Origin: Ascarosepion bandense
Taxonomy: Eukaryota; Mollusca; Cephalopoda; Sepiida; Sepiidae
Assembly: GCA_037127315.1 (NCBI GenBank)
Contig: JBBBDQ010001278.1
Location: forward strand, 627,001 to 691,000
Length of the DNA: 64,000 bases
Direction of reading: 5' to 3'
Positions 41,949 through 56,060 of the stretch are shown here, piece after piece. Under the pieces are notes generated by a model. It searched no databases. It was not told where the DNA came from and saw nothing but the letters and a program-made list of their open reading frames with translations. Position 1 is the stretch's first letter. Every line of letters begins with the position of its first letter. The translations under genes and the position numbers were made by a program.

Positions 41949-44900
41949 TTGTAAATATTTTTTGTGTTATTGTAAGTTAAATATTTGTTTGTGATTTAGC
42001 TCTGTGTTTTGGTCAATCATTTTTCTTCTTTTGTTACAACTCATAACACGTAAGACAACTCAGACAGTTAACCACCCTTAACATACCCAGTTAACCACCC
42101 TTAACATACCCAGACAGTTAACCACCCTTAACATACTCAGACAGTTAACCACCCTTAACTTACCCAGACAGTTACCACCCTTAACATACCCAGACAGTTA
42201 ACCACCCTTAACTTACCCAGACAGTTAACCACCCTTAACATACCCAGACAACCACCCTTAACTTACCCAGACAGTTACCACCCTTAACATACCCAGACAA
42301 CCACCCTTAACTTACCCAGACAGTTAACCACCCTTAACATACTCAGACAGTTAACCACCCTTAATTTACCCAGACAGTTACCACCCTTAACATACCCAGA
42401 CAACCACCCTTAACATACTCAGACAACCACCCTTAACTTACCCAGACAGTTAACCACCCTTAACGTACTCAGACAGTTAACCACCCTTAACTTACCCAGA
42501 CAGTTACCACCCTTAACATACCCAGACAACCACCCTTAACTTACCCAGACAGTTAACCACCCTTAACATACCCAGACAGTTACCACTCTTAACATACCCA
42601 GACAACCACCCTTAACTTATTCAGACAGTTAACCACCCTTAACATACTCAGACAGTTAACCACCTTTAACTTTCCCAGACAGTTACCACCCTTAACTTAC
42701 CCAGACAACCACCCTTAACTTACCCAGACAGTTAACCACCCTTAACGTACTCAGACAGTTAACCACCCTTAACTTACCCAGACAGTTACCACCCTTAACA
42801 TACCCAGACAACCACCCTTAACTTACCCAGACAGTTAACCACCCTTAACATACTCAGACAGTTAACCACCCTTAACTTACCCAGACAGTTACCACTCTTA
42901 ACATACCCAGACAACCACCCTTAACTTACCCAGACAGTTAACCACCCTTAACATACTCAGACAGTTAACCACCCTTACCCTAACCAGATAGTTAACTTTA
43001 CTGCAGCTGCTTGTTTTTGACATCCCTATTATTTCCATGTTCATTTTTGCCAGGGTACTTATGGTCTTGGCTGCAACAGTTTATGCACCTGTCAGAATGG
43101 TGGTACGTGCAATCCTGTCAATGGAGAATGCCGATGTCCTCCTGGTATCAAGGGAAGAAACTGTGAAGACGGATGTCCGCCCGGTTACTATGGCAAATAC
43201 TGCAACAAAACATGTCCCCAGACCTGCACCGAGGGATACTGCAATCGGATGTTTGGTAACTGTGAATGCAGACCGGGCCTGTTTGGACCATCTTGCAATT
43301 TGAAATGTCCCGAGTTTTCTTTTGGTCTTAACTGTGCCCAGAAATGTCAATGCCATGAAGAGTTCAGTACAGGTTGTAACCCAGAGGTAAGTACCGGTTA
43401 TAAAGGTTAAACATTTTTGTTACTGATACGAGTTAGCCAGTTAAGTATCATACATGATATATGCTTGGGCAATCATGTCTCTGTCGAGTCATGACTGACT
43501 GAGCAGAAGATTTTCAGCTAAAAGTTGCCATTTCTTTCTGTGGCAGAGTGGTTACCAACCAAGGTTACAGAACCCAATCTTTTTTGCTATTTAATCCATA
43601 GCTGGAGGGATAAGTAATGGATGTGACCTTTTCCAAGGGTATTTCTGTGTGAGTGAATGCGTTGGATTAAACTGGAATTTGAACTCTTCTCTGTGATTTC
43701 TTTTCCAAGCCGATATCCACCGCACCACAATAAATCTGTTTTGCTATTTAATCCATAGCTGGAGGGATAAGTAATGGATGTGACCTTTTCCAAGGGTATT
43801 TCTGTGTGAGTGAATGCATTGAATTAAACTGGAATTTGAACTCTTCTCTGTGATTTCTCGTTCCGAGCCGATATCCAGCGCACCACAATAAACGTCCAAT
43901 CGAGTAAAAGTGTTTAGCGCACCAGGATCTTGTTTGTTCTGTTATTAAATCCATAACCATTGGGGAGGAAAAATGGATTCGTGCCTTTCTCAAGTGTATT
44001 TGTGCATAATCGACTATAACGTACCCAACTCAAACTGAAACTCGGCTCCCCATTTTCTCATTTTAAGCTATTATCAATTACACCACACAACACATCTACT
44101 GATTACGCTACCCAGACATTTTAGAAAAAGAAGACATTATCATTACCTACAGCAGATCTCGCAACTTTTGCATCTTAAAAATTCCAGTCACTGAACGTTT
44201 TTATGGGCAGCTACATCTAAGCCGTTTAAAGATGTGTGTATTTGGTGACATAGCAAATGTCGGGCTTGGGTAGTGCAGATTTAAACTTTGTGGAAATTAT
44301 GGACCGTTTATTTATTTTTTTATAGTGGCTGTAGTGAAATAAAGTTCTCAATTCGATTGGTAATATCTCTTTTCTTTTTCCAGGTTCAGAAAGTTAGGGT
44401 AATGGTAATAATGGTTAAAATGGGTGAGCTCAAGTCAGCCTTGCTCTGAGTTGGAATGACCAAAGTAAATCTTGTACTTACTTCATCAGTAGTTATAATG
44501 GGCGAGTTCAAGTCAGCCTTCTGCTGATTTAGAACGATCAAACTACTTCATGAGTAGGCCTGGAACACACGTCCAAACACTATTGTCAGAAAGTGGAAAG
44601 AGAAGCTTCTGTTCATTCGGGAAGTTAGGTCATTGTTGTGGAGTAGTTTTCCACACTGAAGGCTATAATTGTACTATGTCGGTTGCTAATCAACTTAAGA
44701 TACCCAAAATGTTAGGAACTTGGTAATCTCCCACTGAAAGCTGACTCCTTAGTATTCGGCTAACTGCCAACTAATATCAACTGTCTAGTAATATAGGAGG
44801 GAGAGTCCATTTATTTGTGTTTCCTCATAACAGTCATAAAATCATGTAGGGGATCAAAAACCCTTTCTGATTCCTTTATAACTTACTAGCAGTATAGCCC

Positions 44901-45716
44901 GGCGTTGCTCGGGTGTAATGAAAGCTTTAAAACTAATCCATGGTCCTGCAGCTCAGACTCAGCCTAAAGAATATTTGAAATAATAAATTAATTGCGACAA
45001 TTTACCAATCGCACATAATATATATATATATACTAGCAGTATAGCCCGGCGTTGCTTGGGTGTAATGAAAGCTTTAAAACTAATCCATGGCCCTGGAGCT
45101 CAGACTCTTTGGACGTTGGCACGAAAGACTAAAAAGCAATAGTTGTTTCCAGTTAAAGCGAAACCGTAGACTGAAAGAAAAATGAATGGATGTAAGTCAA
45201 ATTTTCATTTCCTGATATCGATATCAAATAGGTTTTTTTCGTCGTAAACTGAATTTTGAAGGCTAAATAAGTCCTCTGAGTAAATGGTATCATGGCTGAG
45301 ACTAAGAACTACAATTATACCTACTTAGAGCCAAACCTGAAGCAAAAACTAAAATAAAAGGGCTGAAAAAAATACAGACATACAGGCAGATAAACAGACA
45401 CACGCACAAACATCTTGCCTTTTATATATATATATTATCGATTTTCTGCACTATTTTAAGAACTGCAACCTTGAAACTTCTGAATATCATTTCTTATGTC
45501 TTTGTTTATGAATGTATAATAAAAGGGCTGAAAAAATACAGACATACAGGCAGGTAAACAGACATCTTGCACACAAGCAATAAAAAACTTATGCGATTGG
45601 TAAATTGTCGCAATTGTTTTATTTTTTTCAATTCTTTAGGCTGTGTCTGAGCTCCAGGACCATGGATTAATTTTAAAGCTTTTATTACACCCGAGCGATG
45701 CCGGGCTATGCTGCTA

Positions 45717-45755
<39 letters not shown>

Positions 45756-48432
45756 GTGCGATTGGTAAATTGTCGCAATTATTTTATTTTTTTCAAATCT
45801 TCTTTAGGCTGTGTCTGAGCTCCAGGACCATGGATTAATTTTAAAGCTTTTATTACACCCGAGCAATGCCGGGCTATGCTGCTAGTATATATATATATAT
45901 ATATATAATATGTGCGATTGGTAAATTGTCGCAATTATTTTATTTTTTTCAAATCTTCTTTAGGCTGTATCTGAGCTCCAGGACCATGGATTAATTTTAA
46001 AGCTTTTATTACACCCGAGCAACGTTGGGTTATACTGCTAGTAAATTAAATAAAGTGTTCAGTTATAAAGCTTCAGATGGTTACATGGATTGACAAACAC
46101 CAGAAGAAAGCCTGATTTTACATCAGCTGAAACATTGTGATAATATGCGGACATTCAGCAAAAAGTAAATCATATTAACTCTTCCTCATTCCAGCAATTT
46201 AGACAGAAATTTAACCTGTAATTTTCACAAAAGTCGGCACTGGGAACTTTCAAACACAGACTTAATAAATCTAGTTGACTATGGCATATGATACAATCTC
46301 AGATTTAATGATTTCTTCATTTTCAAATTTTTACAAACGCTTTTATTTTTCTCTCCCAGACAGGAAAGTGTCACTGTCACCCAGGCTACTGGGGAGACAT
46401 TTGCAGAGACAAATGTCCCAGGAACCAGTATGGCAAAGAATGTAAGGGTCGTTGTATCTGTCCATCTGAAACTTGGTGTGATCACATCACTGGAGAATGT
46501 AAGCGAGATTGTCCAGCTGGTCGTACAGGAATGAAATGTGAGAGATGTAAGTATATTTCTTTAAATTTGTGTTACTTAAGTTCTTTTATATGTAAAAAAC
46601 GTTAGGTTTTTTTATGCAAGAAATGTTAAGTTCCTTTAATATATGAAGAATGTAAGTACATTTGATATGTGAGAAACATTCAGTGCCTTTAACATACGAA
46701 AATTTTTTTTTTTTTAATCATATCACCCCGAGCAAGGCGGTAACGTCACTGATGTGCAGGGGTCTATGTAAGAGTGAAAAGATTAGAGGAGAGAAAGCCA
46801 GAAACCACATCCTAAACAGGGAACAAGGGATGAGCCTCTACACCTATTCAATAGACATGGGAGGAGTGTGAACTGGGCGATAGTTTAGTCTATCTACTCC
46901 AATTGAAAAAAAAAAAGAAAAGTGAAAAGATTGGAAAAGAGAAAACCGGAAACCACATCCTAAACAGGGAACAAGGGATGAGCCTCTACACCTATTCAAT
47001 AGACATGGGAGGAGTGTGAACTGGGCGATAGTTTAGTCTATCTACTCCAATTGAAAAAAAAAAAAAGAAAAGTGAAAAGATTGGAAAAGAGAAAACCGGA
47101 AACCACATCCTAAACAGGGAACAAGGGATGAGCCTCTACAACTATTCAATAGACGTGGGTGGAATGTGAGCCGGACGATAGTTTAGTCTATCTACTCCAA
47201 TTGAAGAAGAAGAAAGAAAAAAAAAGGTAGGGTGGTGAGTTAACTAAGGCAAAAGACGAACAAGGAAATTTAACAAGCAAAAAACGAACAAGGAATTTAA
47301 CAGGACTTTTTTTTTTTTTTAAATAAAAAGAACAAAATTATTCACCGGTCAAAGAAATTTCTTCGAAAAAAGGTAAACACTCGTTCAAATAACCATCAAA
47401 CTATTTTAAAATTAGCCACAAAAAATAAAACAAAATAAAATCAAAACAAAATTATCTTACTTTTAAGAATATTTCAAACCTAATCCTAAATCAAACGCAC
47501 GTGTACTAACGCCAGTAGAGAAAATGTAAGTACATTTAATATGGGAGATATATTCAGTGCCTTTAACATGTAAGAAATGTTTAATGGCTTCAATATTTGC
47601 CGCCTGTGGAAGTCCTTTCCATATACTTGTTTCCCCGACAGCTAAAACCTCCAGGAGTTTAAATGTAAGGTCAATAAACACCTCCTAACACACTAACCCT
47701 CCCATTCTCTCCAACTCTCCCCCTATGTACATCCTAACTCGTCTATCGCCCTGTGTAACCACCTGTGCTATAGTGGCAGTGGAATGACTTGCTTGGGATG
47801 ACATGATTAAAAAAAAAAAAAATGTTTTTTTTCTTTCAAAAATGCGTTATAGTAATATTTTCTTCTTCAAAATGGTATTGTTGGTAATATTTTTATTCAA
47901 AAATGTATATTTTTATATAAAAGTCTATTTTTATAGTTTCATTTTGACCCCAGTTTGGGGGTTCGCTCTTCAGCTACCTTCTGTAGGAGGTCTTGTAGTT
48001 TCCTTTCCATATCTGCTATCAGCACTGCATACCTTATGTTCAAATTGTGGCCTCCAATGATGAATCCTGGCATAACATCTAGGGTCCTCAGAATAGTCTC
48101 TCTGTACAAGTTAAATAGATCCGGTAAAAATACACATCCCTGTCTTACGCCTCTTTCTATCTTTGTATATCTGATGAATTTGTTACCTGTCCGTATAGAA
48201 GCGGTTTGCTGCCAGTAAAGATTCTACTAACTGATATGTAAACTTAATTTAAAAATATGGTTTGAAAATTTATCGTAAGGGGGTTAACTATGGACATAAG
48301 TTATCTCCCTTAGAACAATTATTAAAGCCCAAGTTACTTCCCCTTTTTAACGCTTTTACAATTCTTTAATGAAATTAATAAGTTTATGAAAAATTCCTCA
48401 CAATTTATATATTTACCATTTCTGATAGTTTT

Positions 48433-48479
<47 letters not shown>

Positions 48480-48728
48480 GTTAATACTCATCGATGGCTA
48501 CGTGCACCTGGATTAAAGTCTGAGACCAAACCCTTTTCGCTAGAAACTTTCAGGCAAATATTATACATAATAATATGGATCCAAAATGCAGGTTCTGTGA
48601 TAAACACCAAGAAACAATAGACCATCTAATCTCAGGCTGTTCTGTACTTGCCCCAAATGAATATAAAAATTGTCACGATAGAGTGGGGCAATATTTACCA
48701 CAGAACCTGCATTTTGGATCCATATTAT

Positions 48729-48774
<46 letters not shown>

Positions 48775-49191
48775 GAAAAAACTTGCCTAATAATTGATAT
48801 GACTTGTCCAGCGGATTGTAACATAGCAACCAAGGAATTTGAAAAACTGTCAAAATATAAAGACCTGGAAATTGAAATAGAAAAAATGTGGAAATTGAAA
48901 ACAAGAGTTGTGCCAGTGATAGTAGGTGCACTTGGAATGATAAAAAATGGAACCAAACAACACATTGAAAGAATCCCTGGAAACCCCAGCTTAAGAGATA
49001 TACAAAAAATTGTCTTATTAAGTCCAGCCCACACACTAAGGAAAACTTTTATCTATGTAACGCTAGGTATGATAGGGAAGATAGAAAAAAACATGAAATG
49101 GAGCCATAACAACATTAAGTTTTCCCGCAGACATGGTTGGTAGTGTGACCATAGCAGAAATCGAAATATGATGAAAAATGACATAACATAT

Positions 49192-49222
<31 letters not shown>

Positions 49223-52200
49223 AAAAATAATAATAAGGAATAGTTTTATCGATATAAAATGTGTGGGATCTCAGGTTTGTTTTTTTACGAAAAATAATCA
49301 GCGGAAAATGTCATGCGAGCATTTGTGATCTTAGGTCTCTGGCTGGAACCCAGAAGGTAATGTGTATACAACAGAAATTCAAAGAAATAATAATAATAAA
49401 TCCAATGTTGACAAAGTTAATACTCATCGATGGTTACGTGCATCTGGATTAAAGTCTGAAACTGAAGGATTTATACTTGCAGCACAAGACCAAAGTCTTT
49501 TCACGAGAAACTTTCAGGCAAATATTATGCACAATAATATGGATCCAAAATGCAGGTTTTGTGATAAACACCAAGAAACAATAGACCACCTAATCTCAGG
49601 CTGTTCTGTGCTTGCCCCAAACGAATATAAAAATCGCCACGATAGAGTTGGGCAATATTTACATTGGACAATGTGCAAGCATTATGGAAAAGCTGTAAAC
49701 AAACACTGGTATGAACATCATCCAGCACCGGTTACAGAAATAGAAGATGTAACCATTCTATGGGATTACACCATCTAAACAGACAGAAAAATTGAAGCAA
49801 ACAGGCCAGACATTATTGTTAAAAACCAGAAGGAGAAAACTTGTCTATTAATTGATATGGCTTGTCCAGCGGATTGTAACATAGCAATCAAGGAATTTGA
49901 AAAACTGTCAAAATATAAAGACCTGGAAATTGAAATAGAAAAAATGTGGAAATTGAAAACAAGAGTTGTGCCAGTGATAGTAGGTGCACTTGGAATGATA
50001 AAAAATGGAACCAAACAACACATTGAAAGAATCCCTGGAAACCCCAGCTTAAGAGATATACAAAAAATTGTCTTATTAACTACAGCCCACACACTAAGGA
50101 AAACTTTATCTATGTAATGCTGGGGATGATACGGAAGATAGAAAAACATGAAATGGAGCCATAACAACACGCCACTACCTGCCTTAGGTCTCCCCGCAGA
50201 CTTGGTTGGTAGTAAGACCAAAGCAGAAATCGAAATATGATGAAAAATGACATAATAATAATAATAATAAAGAAAAAACTTGCCTATTAATTGATATGGC
50301 TTGTCCAGCAGATTGTAACATAGCAACCAAGGAATTCGATAAACTGTCAAAATATAAAGACCTGGAAATTGAAATAGAAAAAAATGTGGAAATAACTTCA
50401 TAATTTCTAGGGTCCTCAAAATATTCTCGTTGTACAAGTTGAACAGATCTGGTGAGAAGACACGTCTTTGTCTTAATCCCCTTTCTATCTTTGTATATCT
50501 GCCGAATTCATTATCTTTCTGTATGCTGCTAGTAGGCTGTCTATATTTTTTAAAAATTTAATTGCAACATCAAATGCAATTTTCAGTCTTCTTGAACTGT
50601 ATTCTTTTTTTATGCTTTTTTTGTCTCACTAAGATCTTTGCTTTCACTCCCAACAGCCACTACTATCTTAGTGGTAGTATTGCTTTGGCTGGGGTGAAAC
50701 AATTCAAGAAAAAAAATAATATATTAATATATTGTAATATACAAAATCAAACCATATCATAATTCAGTCAGTTAAGTGCTATATGTGATACACGCTTTGG
50801 GCAATCATGTCTGATTGGGCAGAAGATTTTCTATCCTGCCCTTTAAACTATAGCTGAATGGAGAAGAGACAGATTGTATTAATATGTAGTAATTAGTGGG
50901 GGATCAGTTTATTACTTAATAACAATAGAAAACAGATCCCCCAGTTTTTGCCCAGTAGAAGCTTTACTTATGTTTCCAACTATTATCTTTCTTCAGTCAG
51001 TTAAGTGCCATACGTGATACACGCTTTGGGCGTTCATGTCTCAAAAGAAACATGACTGTCTTTTTTTTCTTTCAGTAGGCTGCCATTACTTTCTGTGGTA
51101 GACTGGCTGCCAGCCAAGGCTATAGAACCCAATCTGTCCTGTTATTTAACTCATGGCTGGAATGAAAATCAACAGATTAAAATACTTTTCCGAAGAGTAT
51201 TTGTGCTTAAGTGAATGACATGAATTCAAACACTGTTTTCTGATTTCTCGTTCCGAGCCAATATCCATTTCACCACAAGGCACATATAATAATTATCAAG
51301 GCATATTTACATATTTTCTGAGCCAAGTGGAAAGGGAGGTAAATCAACTGAAGTTAGCAAATTGATGAGTGATTACTTCCCTTAGTCATTTTAATAATTT
51401 ATACAAATAAAATATTTATCTGTATTTAGACAAAATTAATTCCTGAACAAAGTGAACCGTTTCTTCCTATGTTTATTAAATTGCAGTCTTATTTGTTGAA
51501 GCCTTTTATGTGAGGCACTCAGATACTTTTAAAATAATAGCGAAGTAGAAAAAATATTCTTTTTTTTGTCAGACAAGAAAGTTCAAATTTGCCAAATTTA
51601 GCTATTAAAGTGGTTCGGTATTTTCTCTGAAACTTTTTTGATGAATGAATATTGATTTTGTAGTGTGTGAAAAGGGCAAATATGGTCGTAACTGTGTCAA
51701 AAGATGTGAATGCGGCAACAGTGGATGTAACCCAGAAACTGGAGCTTGCCTTTGTCAAGCAGGACGACATGGTAAACACTGCCTAAAAGGTAAGACAAAG
51801 AGATTATTTCTTCTCTCTCTTGACATTATAGATCACAAAATCGCACTTATTCACCTGTGCCATTTTAGATTATTATAGGTCCATGTCACTGACATATTTA
51901 AAACTATTTCTATTATTTCTGAGAAACCTTCGTTTATTATTCCAAACAAGGAGAACAGGGGGGGAAGTTAAATAAAACAATTAAAAAAATAATAATAAAC
52001 AATAAAAAAATTAAATTAATTAATTTTCCCATGATGCAAGTTATAAAAAAAAACAGAAAAGGTTTCTGGTCACATGTGCAATTTTATGACCCTACTTTGG
52101 GAAAAGAGAAGCAAAATTGTGGTTATTCACCTTCACCACTGTAGATTATGAAACGGGAGAGAGCGAAGGAGAGGCACAGGAAAGCAGTGTGTGGCATACA

Positions 52201-52529
52201 CTATCAGCCATACTTATTAGGCGACCCCAGTGTCTTAAAAAAAGTGATGTATTTCATACTATTTTTTAGTATTTACTGCCAAGTGAATAATTGTAAATGA
52301 AAATAGAATGGTTCTTTTGTTAATACTGCACAATAACATGTGCATCAAATGAATTTATAAATATTTAATAATTACCTATATTGCAGTTTTATCAATAAAA
52401 AAATGAAGAAAATTTAGGGTGAATCAAACGAGTTCATCTTTGCTTCCTTGCTTTGTAAATTTTTGCAAAATAATAATAACAAACGTAGCATTCTATTTTC
52501 ATTGGGTTGCTTAATATTTATGTCCGGTA

Positions 52530-52574
<45 letters not shown>

Positions 52575-52807
52575 TTAGTTATTTACTTTGTTTGGTCTGC
52601 TTGCATATTGAGCGCTTTTTGTTTTAGGTTATTCATCTCGGGTTTTTTTTCTTTGGGCTGCGTACTTTGACTGATGTTCAAGTGCTTAGCTCGTTCTTTT
52701 TTTAGGACCATTTTTTACTTCCGCATATGTGCTCTGAGGGCTTTTAGAAATGAGTATAACGATAAGTTTACATATATATATATATATCGATATAGATATA
52801 GATATAT

Positions 52808-52866
<59 letters not shown>

Positions 52867-55518
52867 CTTTTATTCTTTCTTGCTTTTATATTTTTTCTTT
52901 TGTTTTTTACCATTTTTTGATTTCCCGTTGTTTTTTTATTTATTGATATTTTATTTAAGATTAATTCAATTTACATTGCAACATGGTTAATTATATATAT
53001 ATATAGCAAATCTACACGGTGCGATGGGTAAATTGTCGCTATTTGCCTTGTAAAATTTTGCAAAGTAATAATGGCAAAAGAACCATTCTATTTTCATTTA
53101 GAATTATCCACTTGGCAATAAATATTAAAAATAGTACGAAATACATCATAGCCTAATAATTATGGCTAGTAGTGTACTTGATGGGTGTGGGTGATGGATG
53201 GCAGAGCAGTGTTTGGGAGGAGTAACAAGAGAAAGGGTGTTAAGGACTACAAGAGACAGAAAGATGTGGGGGGCCATGATCACCTACATCCTGAAGGTAC
53301 ATGGCACACAGAAGAAGACAACTGATGCGAGCCATATTGCATTTTACTCTTATTACCATAGTAACAGAAGAAGATAGCTTTTTTTTTTTCTGCTTTGGTT
53401 TGGGGTAGGTTTTGAGATTTTGTCGCTCATCGAAAGAGTTTCAAAGTTTTCTCTAAAATCTACGCATGTTTTTTAAAACAATTTTCTTTTTCGTTTTTCA
53501 GTTTGTAAAGAAGATTATTATGGCATTAATTGTAAACATCGATGTGAGTGCGAGAATGGCGCCAATTGCGATCCAGTCACTGGCCAGTGTATATGTAAAC
53601 CTGGATGGTTTGGTTTGAAATGTGAAGAAGGTAAGATTGACTGCCCTCTTTTGTACTGATTACACTAAGAAACATATACAAGGCTTCACTAGAATACAGA
53701 ATATATCTTGAACATGATGTGGGGTTTGATGTGTTAATTGTGTGTCTGTCAGTTAAAAACTTTTGTCAAGTGGCAAGTAGGATAATTATTTTATTGGAAA
53801 TTTTGGAAATAAAAATGAACTGACTCAAGGCTTTGAAATAGATCGCATATTTTTATTTTTTTATTTTTTTTCAGAGTGATAAGTGAGTCCTTTGACATTC
53901 GGTGTTGCAAAAAGTTTGTTAATAAGTTGGATATTAGTAGCAGTCTGGAGAAGTGTTCATAAGTGGTTGTTTTGATGGATGAACACATTAAGGGTAGTAG
54001 TAATATCAGAAAAGTAGTCAATGTCAATCTAATGTGTTTTCATTTACCCTTATCATGGTGTGGTGATAATATATATCTTCTACCCCTAATCTTGGCTTTC
54101 TAAAAAAATTCAAGGCGCCGTTAGCATTCTAAAATTTTGAATGTACATCTTAGCACAATTACTCGTAACATCAGTGAATTAAACGCTGGTAATTTATGAA
54201 ATAGATTGATCCTTCATACATATTTTTTCTAGCAGTTTAGCCCGGTTTCACTCGGGTAGTTTAAGGAATAATAAGAATAAAAAACATATGTTGAATTTAC
54301 ATAGCAAACACTTACACAATGTACACCCTCCTCACTTTGATTGATATAGACTAGCAGTTTAGGCCGGTTTCACTCGGGTAGTTTAGGGAATAATAAGAAT
54401 AAAAAACATATGATGAATTTACATAGCAAACACTTACACAATGTCCACCCTCCTCACTTTTACAGATATAGACTAGCAGTTAAGCCCAGTTTCACTCGGG
54501 TAGTTTAAGGAATAATAAGAATAAAAAACATATGATGAATTTACATAGCAAACACTTACACAATGTCCACCCTCCTCACTTTTACAGATATAGACTAGCA
54601 GTTAAGCCCAGTTTCACTCGGTAGTTTAAGGAATAATAAGAATAAAAAACATATGATGAATTTACATAGCAAATACTTACACAACGTCCACCCTCATCAC
54701 TTTTATAGATATAGATAACAATGTAGAATGTCTCTATTGAATTAGGGTGGGAGGGGGAACATATACAGATATAGATAATATAAAGTGGGGGGGAACGATT
54801 CTATATTATAATCAATATATAAACTGATCCCTGACTTTGCAGGTGATAATATATATTTTTCTACCCCTAATTTTGGCTTTCTGAAAAATTTCAGGGTGTC
54901 GTTAGCGTTCTAAAATTTTGAATCTACATCTGAGCACAACTCCTGTCGAGCTAGACTGCAAAATGCAGACGCTAAGTCGGATCTATCAAACAAACAAATA
55001 CTTACACAACGTCCACCGTCATCACTTTTATCGATACAGATAACATTTGAATTATTTTTTAAAATATGGCAGCACATATTCCAACCTGTTACTATCTATT
55101 GTGCACATAAAGTGTGTAAAAACTGTCCAACATAAAAAAAATATATGTATATTTGTTTTTTTGTTTTTTTTATTAAAGAATGTCCGCCAGACCGTTTTGG
55201 AGAACAGTGTATGGAGCGTTGTCGGTGTGAAAATAATGCCACCTGTTTAGCTAACAATGGATCATGCATTTGCCAACCTGGATGGACGGGACAGGTGTGT
55301 GATCGAAGTAAGTAGATTTTGAATGTTGGATTATCATTAAACCTTGAATTAATGATGCTTGATAGCTATCATCCTCGTCATAATTATCTGAACTCTACAG
55401 CTAGAAACAAACAACAGGTATCTGGATGAAAATATTGAGGGTTTTAATACATGACGGATTTTGCTTAAAGGCATACTTTAAACTTTGCTTGATAAGCGAG
55501 GCTGCTTCATAAGTTTGC

Positions 55519-55593
<75 letters not shown>

Positions 55594-55976
55594 CTAAACA
55601 TATACTGTTAAATATAAAAGACAATGAATGTCTATTATGGTTAATCATGAGCTGTTCTAAACGTCGTATTTTGGCTTTAATTTCAGATGAAAATAAAGAC
55701 AAAAATTCTCCAACATTTGGGTAATTTTTATTAATTTGGTTTTAAGCTTTCGGCTCACATGAGCCATCTTCATATATTTTTTTTTTTTAATCATATCACC
55801 CCAAGCAAGGCGAAAACGCCACTGATGCACAGGGGGCTACGTAACAGTAAAAAGATTGGAAAAGAGAAAGCCGGAAACCACATCCTAAATAGGAAACAAG
55901 GGATGAGCCTCTTCACCTGTTCAATAGACGTGGGTGGAGTGTGAACCGGGCGATAGTTTAGTCTATCTACTCCAAT

Positions 55977-56012
<36 letters not shown>

Positions 56013-56017
56013 CCATC

Positions 56018-56060
<43 letters not shown>

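Noticed and set aside
42054..42990. Telomere-like sequence (ccctta, ttaacc words)
   Set aside because: The unit is about 22-27 bp and variable, not a 6-bp repeat, and it lies inside an intron.
44330..44400. A pyrimidine tract with CAG at 44380-44384 as an exon start
   Set aside because: The sequence after it has early stops in the required frame and no cysteine pattern.
48561..49034. A 157-codon minus-strand hydrophobic frame with poly-Ile
   Set aside because: Antisense to copy A of the same LINE and reading through an AAT run.
49775..50437. A 220-codon minus-strand frame rich in hydrophobic residues, resembling a membrane protein
   Set aside because: It is antisense to the restriction-endonuclease LINE tail, whose sense-strand motifs explain the sequence.
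55478..55724. IYIYIY frames on both strands
   Set aside because: These are translations of (AT)n microsatellites, as at several other places.
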